A DNA stretch of 33,528 nucleotides from Bog-159 sp035541265 (GTDB lineage: Bacteria > Acidobacteriota > Terriglobia > Bryobacterales > Bryobacteraceae): assembly GCA_035541265.1 (NCBI GenBank), contig DATKNQ010000259.1:1-33528 (forward strand), in the 5' to 3' direction. Under the pieces are notes generated by a model. It made no database searches. It worked only from the letters and a program-made list of their open reading frames with translations, and had not been told where the DNA came from. Each line of letters begins with the position of its first letter. Positions within the stretch are counted from its first letter, which is position 1. The translations under genes were made by a program, and so were the position numbers. This document shows, in pieces, positions 7,153 to 15,529 of the stretch.

Positions 7153-8556
7153 ATGCGATTCTTTGAAGCAATCACGAATATCTTCCGCGTTCCTGATCTT
7201 AGAAAAAGGCTCCTCTTTACCCTGGCTATGTTGGCCGTTTATCGCCTCGGCGGCCACGTACCCACGCCCGGCATTCATCTACAGCGCTGGGAGGATTTCT
7301 TCCGTCAAAGCCAGGGCACTATCTTCGGCTTCTTCGACCTTTTTGCGGGCGGTAACATCCGGCGCCTGACCGTCTTCGCCCTCGGTATCATGCCGTACAT
7401 TACCGCCTCCATCATCTTGCAGTTGCTGGCGGTGGTGATACCCAGCCTCGAAAAACTGCAGAAGGAAGGCGCGCTGGGTCAGAAAAAGATCACGCAGTAC
7501 ACGCGCTACCTCACACTGGCCCTCTCACTCATCCAGTCCTTCGGTATCGCTCAAGGCCTGGAAGCCATGGGGAACGGCATTGTAGTCAACCCGGGCATGG
7601 GATTTGTCATGCTTACCGTGGTCTCGATGACGGCGGGCTCGGTCTTCATCATGTGGCTCGGTGAACAGATTACCGACCGCGGTGTGGGCAACGGCATGTC
7701 GCTGATCATCTTCGCCGGCATCGTGGTGGGCCTGGGGCCCGCGATCGGCAATATCTATACGAACGTCTTTGTCACTCGCGAGTGGAGCGTGCTGACGCTG
7801 ATCGTCATGATCGTGATGATGGTTTCCGTGGTCGCCTTTGTGGTTTTTATGGAACGCGGCGAGCGGCGCCTTCCGGTCCAGTACGCGCAGCGCGTGGTTG
7901 GCCGCCGCGTGATGGGCGGGCAGGCCACTTACATGCCGATGAAGGTCAATATGGGCGGCGTCATTCCCCCGATCTTCGCGGTTTCTCTGCTGGCATTTCC
8001 GCAGACCATCCGCACACTGCCGATCGTCAAACAGAGCGTCTGGATGACCAATACCCTGTCGTCGTTCGGCTATGGCGAACCGCTCTATTATTTGAGCTTC
8101 ATCCTATTGAATATCTTCTTCTGCTTTTTTTACATATCGATTATCTTCAATCCCAGTGAGGCGGCGGATAACATGCGGAAGTATGGAGGTTTCGTGCCGG
8201 GCATTCGTCCGGGCAAGAATACCGCCGACTATATGAACGTGATCCTGACCAAGCTGACCATGGTCGGCGCCCTGTATCTGTGCGTCATCTGCCTGCTGCC
8301 GGATATCATGATTTCCGGCATCAAGCTGCAGCACCTGCCGCTGGTGGGCAACTGGATGGATCTGCATGTTCCGAGGTTCCTGCTGGACGGCCTGAACGTC
8401 CACTTCTTCTTTGGCGGAACCTCGTTGCTAATCGTCGTGGGTGTAGCGATGGACACGATTGCGCAGATCGAATCGCACCTCGTCATGCGCCACTATGAAG
8501 GCTTTACCACGCGCTCCAGGCAGATCCGCGGGCGCCGCAGCTCGTTCTCCGTATAG
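7153..8556 (+). CDS. secY: Protein translocase subunit SecY
   Basis: 467 aa with about ten membrane spans. It is the channel-forming subunit of SecYEG, moving secretory and membrane proteins through or into the inner membrane. Canonical pieces are visible: VPTPGIH near the N-terminus, GGNIRRLTVFALGIMPYITASIILQLL (plug and TM2 region), GNGMSLIIFAGIVVGL, ERGERRLPVQYAQRVVGR (cytoplasmic loop) and a basic C-terminal tail. No clear Shine-Dalgarno precedes the ATG. It stands alone: no rplO, adk, map or infA gene is adjacent, unlike the usual spc-operon position. It ends 4 bases from the stop of the convergent GH2 gene. Confidence 0.96.
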   Translation: MRFFEAITNIFRVPDLRKRLLFTLAMLAVYRLGGHVPTPGIHLQRWEDFFRQSQGTIFGFFDLFAGGNIRRLTVFALGIMPYITASIILQLLAVVIPSLEKLQKEGALGQKKITQYTRYLTLALSLIQSFGIAQGLEAMGNGIVVNPGMGFVMLTVVSMTAGSVFIMWLGEQITDRGVGNGMSLIIFAGIVVGLGPAIGNIYTNVFVTREWSVLTLIVMIVMMVSVVAFVVFMERGERRLPVQYAQRVVGRRVMGGQATYMPMKVNMGGVIPPIFAVSLLAFPQTIRTLPIVKQSVWMTNTLSSFGYGEPLYYLSFILLNIFFCFFYISIIFNPSEAADNMRKYGGFVPGIRPGKNTADYMNVILTKLTMVGALYLCVICLLPDIMISGIKLQHLPLVGNWMDLHVPRFLLDGLNVHFFFGGTSLLIVVGVAMDTIAQIESHLVMRHYEGFTTRSRQIRGRRSSFSV

Positions 8557-8560
8557 CCGC

Positions 8561-11191
8561 TTACTTCACGTTCCAGCCTTCCACCTGTACGGCTGGCGGC
8601 TTGCCGCCCGCGTCCGCCGCTTTGTAAATCGCCGTGACCGTCCGCTTCTCGCCGGGGAACAACGGGAAGTAATTGTCCTCCCAAAGCACCGGTACGATCT
8701 CGGCTTCCTCACGAACATCTTCTTCGTCGTGCCGGACCGTCTTCACCATCAGATGGACGCCAAAAGCCAGATCATGCGACGGATTCTCGATAGTCACATG
8801 CGTCACGCCTTCGGCCCCGTGCACCTCGGATGTGGCTGCGTATTTCAACTCGACCCGGGGCAGGCGATTGAGCGCTGTATAGTCGGCATAGTCTTTCTGG
8901 GGCGTGTAATACCATGTAGACGCATCCCAGTCCAACGTATCGGGTTTAGTAGAGAGCCAGTAGAAGTTAGAACTTACCAGTTTACCCGACCCATCCTCCA
9001 AAACCATCCGCACAAAGTAAGTCGAAGAGAGACCATCGAGTGTGGGGATTGTGAACACGCGGGTAGAGCTGTCCGGCGCAATATCGACGTTCGCGTCCTT
9101 GGTGAACTTCTCCGTCATGTCGGTGTTGTAGACCCACGCATGCGCCTTCATTCCCGGGAATGACTGGTAGAATGCGTTCACCACCACAATCGAGTTATCG
9201 TCGTAACTATATTGAATATGCAGCGGTTCGTTGGCCTTTTTCGCGCCGAAATAAGATCCGCCCGGACGCAGATACCAGTCATAAAGATGCCAGATCATCG
9301 ATGGCCAGGCATTATTGAGCATCCATTGGATAACTCCCGTGGAAGTATACTTATTGCGCCGGAAGGCTTCAAACATGGCGCGGTGTCCTTCATACGCCAT
9401 CGCCTGCGCCTTCCGCGCCAGTTCCTCCACGTTGGCCGACGGGCCATAGCGCGCATCGAGCGCCCTAGTGAAGATCTTCAAATCCTTGAAGGGACCGCCG
9501 CCCGTGTGATAATCCCACCATGAGTTCACCGGCCACAGGTGATCCTCGGGTAGCATCTGGCGGAGGCTCTCGACCGGCGGAATCGCCGGCCCGGGTCCGG
9601 TCTCGGTGTTGAATCCATGCGCGCCGCCGCGCGTCTTATCCAGCAGCCAGTAGTCTGGCGGCACATAGTCATACGGACCGGTCATCTTCACGCCGGTCTT
9701 ACCGCTTACCTGCGTGGGCCTCTCCGTGGCCGATGACTCGAATGGATTCGGCCAGTCCAGCTCTTTCAGAATCTCGATGTACTTCCTCTCCACAGCCGGC
9801 ACCGGCGGGTTGTCGCTGCCGTTCATCCAGTTGAAGACCGACGGATGGCTGCGCAGCCGCCGGATCTGATCCCGCAGCGACGCCGCCGCGATGGAGTGAT
9901 CTTCGTCCTTCCAGTTCTGCCATTTTTCCCAGTGATCGCAGCAGCACCAGCCGGCCGTCACCAGAATGCCCATCTGGTCCGTGAGGTCAAAGAAGTGCTC
10001 GTCTTCGAGCTTACCCTCCAGCCGGACGGCGTTCAGGTGCATGTCGCGCACGTACTTCAGTTCGTCTTCCTGCCGCTCGGGCGAGGAGCGCAGCAGCATG
10101 TCGAAGGTGTAGCCGGCGCCGCGGATCAGAATATTTTTGCCGTTGATTCTAAAGACTCTATGGCTCTGTTCGTCCAAAATGGAGGTCACTTCGCGGATCC
10201 CGAAACGCAGGCTGGCTTCGTCTGAGACAGCGCCGCCGGTCTCAAAGCGCAGCTTCAACGCGTAGAGATTCGGTGTGCCCACCGGCACCGGCCACCACAG
10301 CTTCGGGTGGTCAATCTTGAGCTGCGCGAACTTGCCGGGCGTGAACTTCACTACCTTGGTTTCGCCTGGCCCCAGCCCTACCTCCTGCGCGAACGTGACG
10401 CCGTCGATCTCGCCGTGCAGCGTGCCGGTCACGTCATGCTTGGTGCCGTTGACCACTTCCGCGCTGACCGTCAACTCGGCTTTGTCATTTTCGGGCACGT
10501 TCAGGTGCGTGATCACCTGCGGGAAGCGGATGGCTACCGGACCGGTCGCGTCCAGGTGCACGTCACGCCACAGGCCCGTATCCTTGTCGGGCATCGCCGG
10601 ATTCCAGTCCACGAAGGTGATCGCCAGGTCGTCGGGCAGGGGTGCGTAGACTTCCACTGCCAGCGCATTGGCAGCGCCCGGCCGGACGGCGCCGGTCACG
10701 TTGTATTCAAACAGCCGCCAGGCTCCCGCCATGGCGCCTGCATCGGCGATGCGCTTGCCGTTCAGCCAGACGTTGGCGCGATAGTTGATACCGTCGAAGC
10801 GCAGCCAGAGCGTCTTACCCTGATCCTGCGCGGGGACTTGAAACTCAGTGCGGAACCACCACGGCACCCGGTACGGACTGTCGGGCGGCATGTGCACGTT
10901 CGAGAAGTTATATCCGATCGGATAGCTGGTTCCGGCAAATGCGCGCAGGTTCATGCCGAAGCCCGGGTCGGGATAGACGCGGTCCTTTACCAGCGCGGCT
11001 ACTATGGTCGACGGCATCGTGGCCGGATACCAGGCGGTGGTCTTATAGCCGGGCATGGAAACAACCTCGCCGGCGTCCTTGACCAGGGTGGACGATTGAA
11101 GAGTCCAGTGCTCACGCAGCATCAGCGGCGTGGCTGGCCGCGCGGGAAGCGCCGCGCCCACCAGCGCCAGAACGGAAAGCAGAGTTCGCAT
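8561..11191 (-). CDS. Secreted GH2 hydrolase, exo-beta-D-glucosaminidase (CsxA) type
   Basis: 876 aa with a signal peptide (first 20 residues, ending ARPA). GH2 architecture in order: N-terminal jelly roll with WWFRTEF and DGINYRANVWLNG (105-145), an immunoglobulin-like domain (about 215-335), then a TIM barrel. The barrel has NGSDNPP with Asp460 in the acid/base position and GFNTETGPG with Glu530 as nucleophile. An Asp in place of the usual Glu, in a Ser-Asp pair, marks the exo-beta-glucosaminidase branch that releases GlcN from chitosan ends. C-terminal beta domains follow from about 660. A related activity such as beta-mannosidase is less likely. It is transcribed away from the GH16 gene. 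Confidence 0.87.
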   Translation of the reverse strand: MRTLLSVLALVGAALPARPATPLMLREHWTLQSSTLVKDAGEVVSMPGYKTTAWYPATMPSTIVAALVKDRVYPDPGFGMNLRAFAGTSYPIGYNFSNVHMPPDSPYRVPWWFRTEFQVPAQDQGKTLWLRFDGINYRANVWLNGKRIADAGAMAGAWRLFEYNVTGAVRPGAANALAVEVYAPLPDDLAITFVDWNPAMPDKDTGLWRDVHLDATGPVAIRFPQVITHLNVPENDKAELTVSAEVVNGTKHDVTGTLHGEIDGVTFAQEVGLGPGETKVVKFTPGKFAQLKIDHPKLWWPVPVGTPNLYALKLRFETGGAVSDEASLRFGIREVTSILDEQSHRVFRINGKNILIRGAGYTFDMLLRSSPERQEDELKYVRDMHLNAVRLEGKLEDEHFFDLTDQMGILVTAGWCCCDHWEKWQNWKDEDHSIAAASLRDQIRRLRSHPSVFNWMNGSDNPPVPAVERKYIEILKELDWPNPFESSATERPTQVSGKTGVKMTGPYDYVPPDYWLLDKTRGGAHGFNTETGPGPAIPPVESLRQMLPEDHLWPVNSWWDYHTGGGPFKDLKIFTRALDARYGPSANVEELARKAQAMAYEGHRAMFEAFRRNKYTSTGVIQWMLNNAWPSMIWHLYDWYLRPGGSYFGAKKANEPLHIQYSYDDNSIVVVNAFYQSFPGMKAHAWVYNTDMTEKFTKDANVDIAPDSSTRVFTIPTLDGLSSTYFVRMVLEDGSGKLVSSNFYWLSTKPDTLDWDASTWYYTPQKDYADYTALNRLPRVELKYAATSEVHGAEGVTHVTIENPSHDLAFGVHLMVKTVRHDEEDVREEAEIVPVLWEDNYFPLFPGEKRTVTAIYKAADAGGKPPAVQVEGWNVK

Positions 11192-11225
11192 AGAGAGTTC
11201 CGGATCAAAAGATTAATATATACGC
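11192..11225. promoter_or_regulatory. Shared divergent promoter gap between GH2 and GH16 genes
   Basis: Only 34 bases separate the two start codons. The AT-rich core 11213-11222 can read TAATAT (11214-11219) on the plus strand, exactly six bases before the GH16 ATG, or TATATT on the minus strand, upstream of the GH2 start. GH2 also has a GGA ahead of its ATG. The -35 regions would lie inside or at the edge of the opposite gene. Both genes are probably co-regulated because the cores overlap. Confidence 0.4.
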
Positions 11226-12695
11226 ATGCGCCCCCTGCTCGTGATGGCATCCGCGGCGCTGCTGGCCGCAGCCTCGGCCGCGGCGCAGCCTGCCCCTTCG
11301 CAGACTTCCTGGCAGCTTGTCTGGAGCGACGAATTCAACGGTCCCGCCGGCACGCCACCGGATCCTGCCAAGTGGACCTACGATCTGGGGACGGATTGTT
11401 GCGGCAACCACGAGCTCGAGACCTACACCAACGCCGCCGAAAACGCCCACATGGACGGCCTGGGACACCTGGACATTCACGTGGAGAATCCATCGCCGGG
11501 CGTCTATACATCGGCGCGCATCAAGACCGAAGGGCTTTACTCTGTCGAGTACGGCCGCATCGAGGCGCGCCTCAAGATACCTTTCGGGCAGGGCATGTGG
11601 CCGGCGTTTTGGATGCTGGGCAATAACATTACTAAGGCCGGCTGGCCAACGTGCGGCGAAATCGACATCATGGAGAACATCGGGTCCACGCCCTCGACGG
11701 CCTATGGTGGTTTGCATGGTCCGGATGGCTATGACAGGACGGTGGAATATGAGTTACCTAACGGCCAGAAGTTAGCCGACGACTTCCACACTTATGCCGT
11801 TGAATGGTCGCCGCCACAGATCACTTTCTATGTGGATGGCAATCTCTACGAGACACAAACGAATAACGCCAGCGGCTGGGTCTTCAACGTTCCCAATAAT
11901 CCGTTCTTCATCATTCTGAATGCCGCGGTGGGCGGCGATTGGCCCGGCGCGCCCGATTCCACCACGCAGTTTCCGCAGGACATGCTGGTCGATTATGTGC
12001 GCGTCTACCAGGCGGTGAGCACGCCCGGGCCGGTGTTGAACAGCGGCGGCATCGTGGATGCGGCCAGCGGGTCGGCGGCGCTAGCGCCCGGCAGCCTGGC
12101 GAGCATTTACGGAACGGGCCTGGCGGAAGCGGTAAATGCCGCGACCTTCGACACATCCGCCGGCGCGTTCTCCGAGAATGCTTCAGGCGTCCAGGTGTTC
12201 GTGAACGGGGCGGCCTCACCGCTCATCTACCTCGCGCCGCAGCAGATCAACTTCGCCATTCCGTGGGATAGCCTGTTAGGCGCGCCGTTGCAGGTCGAGG
12301 TGATGCTGAACACAGTCCTGAGTAACCCAGTGCCGATCACGCTCGCCAGCACCGCGCCTTCGGTTTTCAACGCCAATGGAGCCGCGATCGTCACTTGTCC
12401 GGACGGCTTGCTCACGGCGGGTGCGTACTGCACTTTGTGGGGCAACGGCTTTGGCGCTACGACGACGCCGCTGAGCGATGGCGTGCCGGCGCTTGCCATG
12501 CCCTTACCGTGGACCACAAATCCGTGCACCCTCACCATCGCGGGCATCGCCGCCAAAGTGACCTACTGCGGCGCCGCGCCGGGCGAGGTCATTTACCAAT
12601 TGAACTTCGTCTATCCGGAAGGTGTGTCCACAGGTACGCAGCAATCGGCGACCATCGCCATCACCGGCAACTCCGGTAACTTCGTCTGGCCTTAG
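11226..12695 (+). CDS. Secreted GH16 beta-glucanase (laminarinase type) with Solibacter C-terminal domain
   Basis: 489 aa. Signal peptide through about residue 21. The GH16 beta-jelly-roll spans about 28-265, starting WQLVWSDEFNG. The catalytic signature EIDIME has Glu145 as nucleophile and Glu150 as acid/base, with WPAFWML before it. The extra residue in EIDIME points to the bacterial laminarinase / endo-1,3(4)-beta-glucanase subfamily. After LVDYVRVYQ, residues about 268-489 form a separate domain (GGIVDAASGS, SIYGTGL, IYLAPQQINFAIPW). It resembles the Solibacter C-terminal domain TIGR03437, found on many secreted proteins of that lineage; its role is unknown. Its TAG directly abuts the stop of the convergent FecR-like gene. 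Confidence 0.92.
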   Translation: MRPLLVMASAALLAAASAAAQPAPSQTSWQLVWSDEFNGPAGTPPDPAKWTYDLGTDCCGNHELETYTNAAENAHMDGLGHLDIHVENPSPGVYTSARIKTEGLYSVEYGRIEARLKIPFGQGMWPAFWMLGNNITKAGWPTCGEIDIMENIGSTPSTAYGGLHGPDGYDRTVEYELPNGQKLADDFHTYAVEWSPPQITFYVDGNLYETQTNNASGWVFNVPNNPFFIILNAAVGGDWPGAPDSTTQFPQDMLVDYVRVYQAVSTPGPVLNSGGIVDAASGSAALAPGSLASIYGTGLAEAVNAATFDTSAGAFSENASGVQVFVNGAASPLIYLAPQQINFAIPWDSLLGAPLQVEVMLNTVLSNPVPITLASTAPSVFNANGAAIVTCPDGLLTAGAYCTLWGNGFGATTTPLSDGVPALAMPLPWTTNPCTLTIAGIAAKVTYCGAAPGEVIYQLNFVYPEGVSTGTQQSATIAITGNSGNFVWP

Positions 12696-13622
12696 CTACG
12701 GCCACTTGCGTTCCAGATCGCGCCACCATCCGGTATCGCCCAGACCGAGCTGGTCCCACCAGCGGTCCAACATCTGCCGGTTGCCCTGCAGGATGGCGTC
12801 GCGAGTCACGCCTGCGGGCGGCGCAACCAGCGCCGCGAGCCGGTCATAGACGCGCGGCTCCTGCGCCGGATCGCAGCGGGTGAGCAGATGCCACAAGGTA
12901 AAGGCATCGTCCCGGGTGGCTGTGCTCAATATCGTATCCAGCGCGGGTTCGCCGCCGTGCGCGAAATCGAAATCCTGCAATGCCTGCCGCAACGGCGCGG
13001 GCGCCTCCTCGCGATAGGGCGTGCCGGGGCCATATCCCGGACGCGTCTGGCAGGCCGCGCCCGCGGGGATGAACGACTCGCGCCCGGCATGCTCGAAGCT
13101 CACCCAACCCGCGGTAACGTGTAACAACCCCGCGCCGTCCTTGCCCACTTCCAACGTGTAGAAGCAGCCCAGGTCGGTCGCGACGGCTAACGGCGTATCC
13201 ACTACGAACGAGCGCGGCGGCGCCCAGATGAAGGCGTGGATCAGGCCGTGTTCCAAGAGCATGCGCTGTTCATTGCGGCGCGCGCGCTCCAGGCGCAGAC
13301 GGCTGTTGGCTTCCACTTCGATCATGCCGGCGTCGCCTACTTCGAGCGTGGCGTGTCCGCCGACGCCGGTTTCGAGCGTCTCGCCCACCTGCAGGCGGCC
13401 GGTTCCAGTGCGCGCACTGGACACTTGCCAACTCTCGGGCGCGTTGCGCGAGACGAGCCAGCCCGCCGCAACGCCCATCACCAACGCCGCAGCGATGGCG
13501 ATCCAACGCGTCCGCGTGTGCGGCCGCCGATCGCGCGAACGAAACACGCTCAGCAAATGCTCGAGCTGCTGCACTTCGGGATCCGGCGCGCCGGAGCCAT
13601 CCCACAGATAGTCGTTCCTCAT
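12696..13622 (-). CDS. FecR-like membrane protein, putative anti-sigma factor
   Basis: 308 aa. A cytoplasmic N-terminus of about 39 residues, one membrane span (residues 40-57, WIAIAAALVMGVAAGWLV), then a periplasmic FecR domain (about 75-185: RLQVGETLETG, ATLEVGDAGMIEV, SRLRLERA). The remaining 120 residues are helical without a recognised family. The ATG overlaps the stop of the ECF sigma gene (ATGA), the usual sigma/anti-sigma pairing. In such pairs the membrane protein holds the sigma factor inactive or relays a surface signal. The short cytoplasmic tail lacks a clear zinc-type anti-sigma motif, so the anti-sigma role is inferred from coupling. Confidence 0.8.
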   Translation of the reverse strand: MRNDYLWDGSGAPDPEVQQLEHLLSVFRSRDRRPHTRTRWIAIAAALVMGVAAGWLVSRNAPESWQVSSARTGTGRLQVGETLETGVGGHATLEVGDAGMIEVEANSRLRLERARRNEQRMLLEHGLIHAFIWAPPRSFVVDTPLAVATDLGCFYTLEVGKDGAGLLHVTAGWVSFEHAGRESFIPAGAACQTRPGYGPGTPYREEAPAPLRQALQDFDFAHGGEPALDTILSTATRDDAFTLWHLLTRCDPAQEPRVYDRLAALVAPPAGVTRDAILQGNRQMLDRWWDQLGLGDTGWWRDLERKWP

Positions 13623-14152
13623 GCGTGCGCCTCGCTCTCGAGTATCTGGCGGAGCTGCTTCATGCCGCGATGCAGGTTCACTCGTACCGACGCTGCGGTC
13701 ATGCCCGTGCGCGCGGCGATTTCGTCGCCGGTCATGCCCTCCACCAGGCGTAGGATCAACGTTTCGCGGTAAGCCGCGGGCAGGGAGCGGATCGCATCCA
13801 GCGCGGCAATGGCTTCAGAAGACGGGCGCTCCGCGGCGGGCAGATTCTCCGGAAGCTCCGTCCACTCATGCGCGCGGCGATGATAATCGTGCGCGCGGTT
13901 TCGCGCGATCATCGCCAGCCAGCCGCCGAAGGCGCCGTCATCTCGCAGGTTGCCGAGTTGCCGCAGAGCCGAGAGAAACACGTCCTGCACCAGGTCGTCC
14001 ACTTCCCAGGGAGGCACGCGCGCCAGCAGGATTCCGTGCACCATCCGGCGATACCGGTCGTAAAGGCGGCCGAACGCAACGCGATTGCCCTGGCGAGCCG
14101 CGCGCGCCAGTTCGGCATCATCCGAGATCGCGACCACCGGCGAGGCGCTCAC
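13619..14152 (-). CDS. ECF-family RNA polymerase sigma factor
   Basis: 177 aa from a GTG start. Region 2 (FGRLYDRYRRMVHGI through WEVDDLVQDVFLSAL, about residues 26-65) binds core polymerase and the -10 element. Region 4 (LPAAYRETLILRLVEGMTGDEIA then TAASVRVNLHRGMKQLR, about 125-170) carries the -35-binding helix-turn-helix. Regions 1 and 3 are absent, as in all ECF sigmas. It is coupled to the FecR-like gene downstream and lies 38 bases after the MBL-fold gene. GGAAGG sits just before the GTG. Confidence 0.93.
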   Translation of the reverse strand: MSASPVVAISDDAELARAARQGNRVAFGRLYDRYRRMVHGILLARVPPWEVDDLVQDVFLSALRQLGNLRDDGAFGGWLAMIARNRAHDYHRRAHEWTELPENLPAAERPSSEAIAALDAIRSLPAAYRETLILRLVEGMTGDEIAARTGMTAASVRVNLHRGMKQLRQILESEAHA

Positions 14153-14190
14153 GGCCTTCCAGTTTCAAGACGCGCCGGCCACGCAGGATG

Positions 14191-15183
14191 TTAACCGGCG
14201 GCAGTTGCCCAGTGAATTACGCCGTTCGACCGATCCTCTCGCAGAACGGCGCGGCGTTCCAGATACTCCAGGTGCGCCATTACTTCGAAGATGGCGAAGC
14301 GATAATGAAAGGGCGAAAGGCGGCGGTTCCAGAGCCCGTGCACCATGAGGTGGGCCGTAGTCGCGCCGCCGGCTACTAACTCGACGATGCGGTCGCATCG
14401 CTCAGCGTGATGCTGCTGCGTCTTGCGCACCCACTCGCGGTGGCCGGTGAACGGCGCGCCGTGCGCGGGCAGGATCAGATCAATGTCGAGGGCGGCGATC
14501 TGGTCGAGCGAGCCGAGGAATTCGCCGAGCGCGTCGCGGCCGGGCTGCCAGCCGATGTTTGGCGAGATGTGTTCGAGCATATGATCGCCGGACAACAGCA
14601 CGCGCCGTTCGCGATCATAAAGGCAGACGTGACCCGGCGAATGCCCCGGCGTCCAGATGACTTCCAGAGCGCCGTGTTTCGTGGCGATCGATTCGCCGCC
14701 GGTCAGCAATCGGTCGGGCGTGAGGCGCCTGAAATTCTGCTGGACGTCTGCCATAGCGGCCTGCACCCGCGCGCACAATTCCGGCGGGACGCCCGCCGCG
14801 GCGAGCACTTCCTGCTGCCAATCGCGGTGCCGGTCCTGGTCGGTGATTTCGATCAACAGTTCGTAATCCGCCGCGTGCAGATCGAGGGGCGCGCCGGTCA
14901 GCCCGGTTAACTTCACCGCCAGGCCCATGTGGTCGGGATGAATGTGCGTCAGCAGGATGCGCCGGATGTCCCGCCAGTCGACCGACAGACCTTCGAGCGC
15001 GCGAGCCAGGGCGTCGAAGCAGGCTTCCGTCTGCATGCCTGCGTCGATCAGCAGGTAGCCCGAGTCCAGGCGGACGAGGTAGACGTTGATGATTCCCAGC
15101 GAGAAAGGCAGCGGCAGCTCCAGCATGAAGATGCCGGGAAGCACCTCGCGATAGTCGCCGCCGATTTCCAGGTAAGGAGTCAA
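14191..15183 (-). CDS. MBL-fold metallohydrolase with winged-helix tail (LACTB2/glyoxalase II-like)
   Basis: 330 aa. The metal-binding signature THIHPDHMG gives His80, His82, Asp84 and His85. Later ligands are visible in TPGHSPGH and LPAHG. The C-terminal 75 residues (HHAERCDRIVELV to the end) fit the winged-helix domain that follows the MBL domain in LACTB2-like hydrolases. It probably cleaves a thioester, phosphoester or RNA; the substrate is not evident. The only start between the DUF971 stop and the conserved DYREVLPGIF segment is a TTG at 15183. That stop (TAA, 15198-15196) is in the same frame 12 bases upstream. Confidence 0.88.
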   Translation of the reverse strand: MTPYLEIGGDYREVLPGIFMLELPLPFSLGIINVYLVRLDSGYLLIDAGMQTEACFDALARALEGLSVDWRDIRRILLTHIHPDHMGLAVKLTGLTGAPLDLHAADYELLIEITDQDRHRDWQQEVLAAAGVPPELCARVQAAMADVQQNFRRLTPDRLLTGGESIATKHGALEVIWTPGHSPGHVCLYDRERRVLLSGDHMLEHISPNIGWQPGRDALGEFLGSLDQIAALDIDLILPAHGAPFTGHREWVRKTQQHHAERCDRIVELVAGGATTAHLMVHGLWNRRLSPFHYRFAIFEVMAHLEYLERRAVLREDRSNGVIHWATAAG

Positions 15184-15195
15184 AGGTGAATCCGG

Positions 15196-15528
15196 TTAAT
15201 CGCGGCACTCCGCGCAGGGGCAGATTTTGCGCAGATGCTCCCACGAATAAATGCCGGAGCTGTGCCCGTCGCTCCAATGAATGCGGATGGCGTAATTGCC
15301 CACCGGTTCGACGCTGAGCATCTTCAATGCAGGCTTGTACATCTGGAACGGGTTGCCGGACTCGGGCTGGCGCGGCGGCGTGCCATGCGCACCGGTGCAG
15401 CCGGCGCATGGGCACTTGTCGCGGAGATACGTGAGGCCATATTCGCTGGAGTGCCGGTCTTTCCAGTCGATCTTGATGCCCTTCGACTTCGAAATGGCAA
15501 TGTGTTCGGGATCGGTGGTGGCGGTCAT
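15196..15528 (-). CDS. DUF971 domain protein (zinc-binding)
   Basis: 110 aa, a stand-alone DUF971 / gamma-butyrobetaine hydroxylase-like N-terminal domain. Paired Cys motifs CPCAGC (near residue 40) and CPCAEC (near the C-terminus) probably bind zinc or a cluster; WSDGHSSGIYSWEHL is the typical core. Stand-alone members are small cytoplasmic proteins, some linked to Fe-S or cofactor chaperoning, but no firm function is known. The ATG at 15528 is one base after the rel stop, so it is almost certainly co-translated with rel. Confidence 0.88.
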   Translation of the reverse strand: MTATTDPEHIAISKSKGIKIDWKDRHSSEYGLTYLRDKCPCAGCTGAHGTPPRQPESGNPFQMYKPALKMLSVEPVGNYAIRIHWSDGHSSGIYSWEHLRKICPCAECRD

Positions 15529-15529
15529 G

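Noticed and set aside
10307..11626. 439-codon plus-strand reading frame
   Set aside because: Antisense to the GH2 gene and out of frame with GH16; both genes underneath have clear catalytic motifs.
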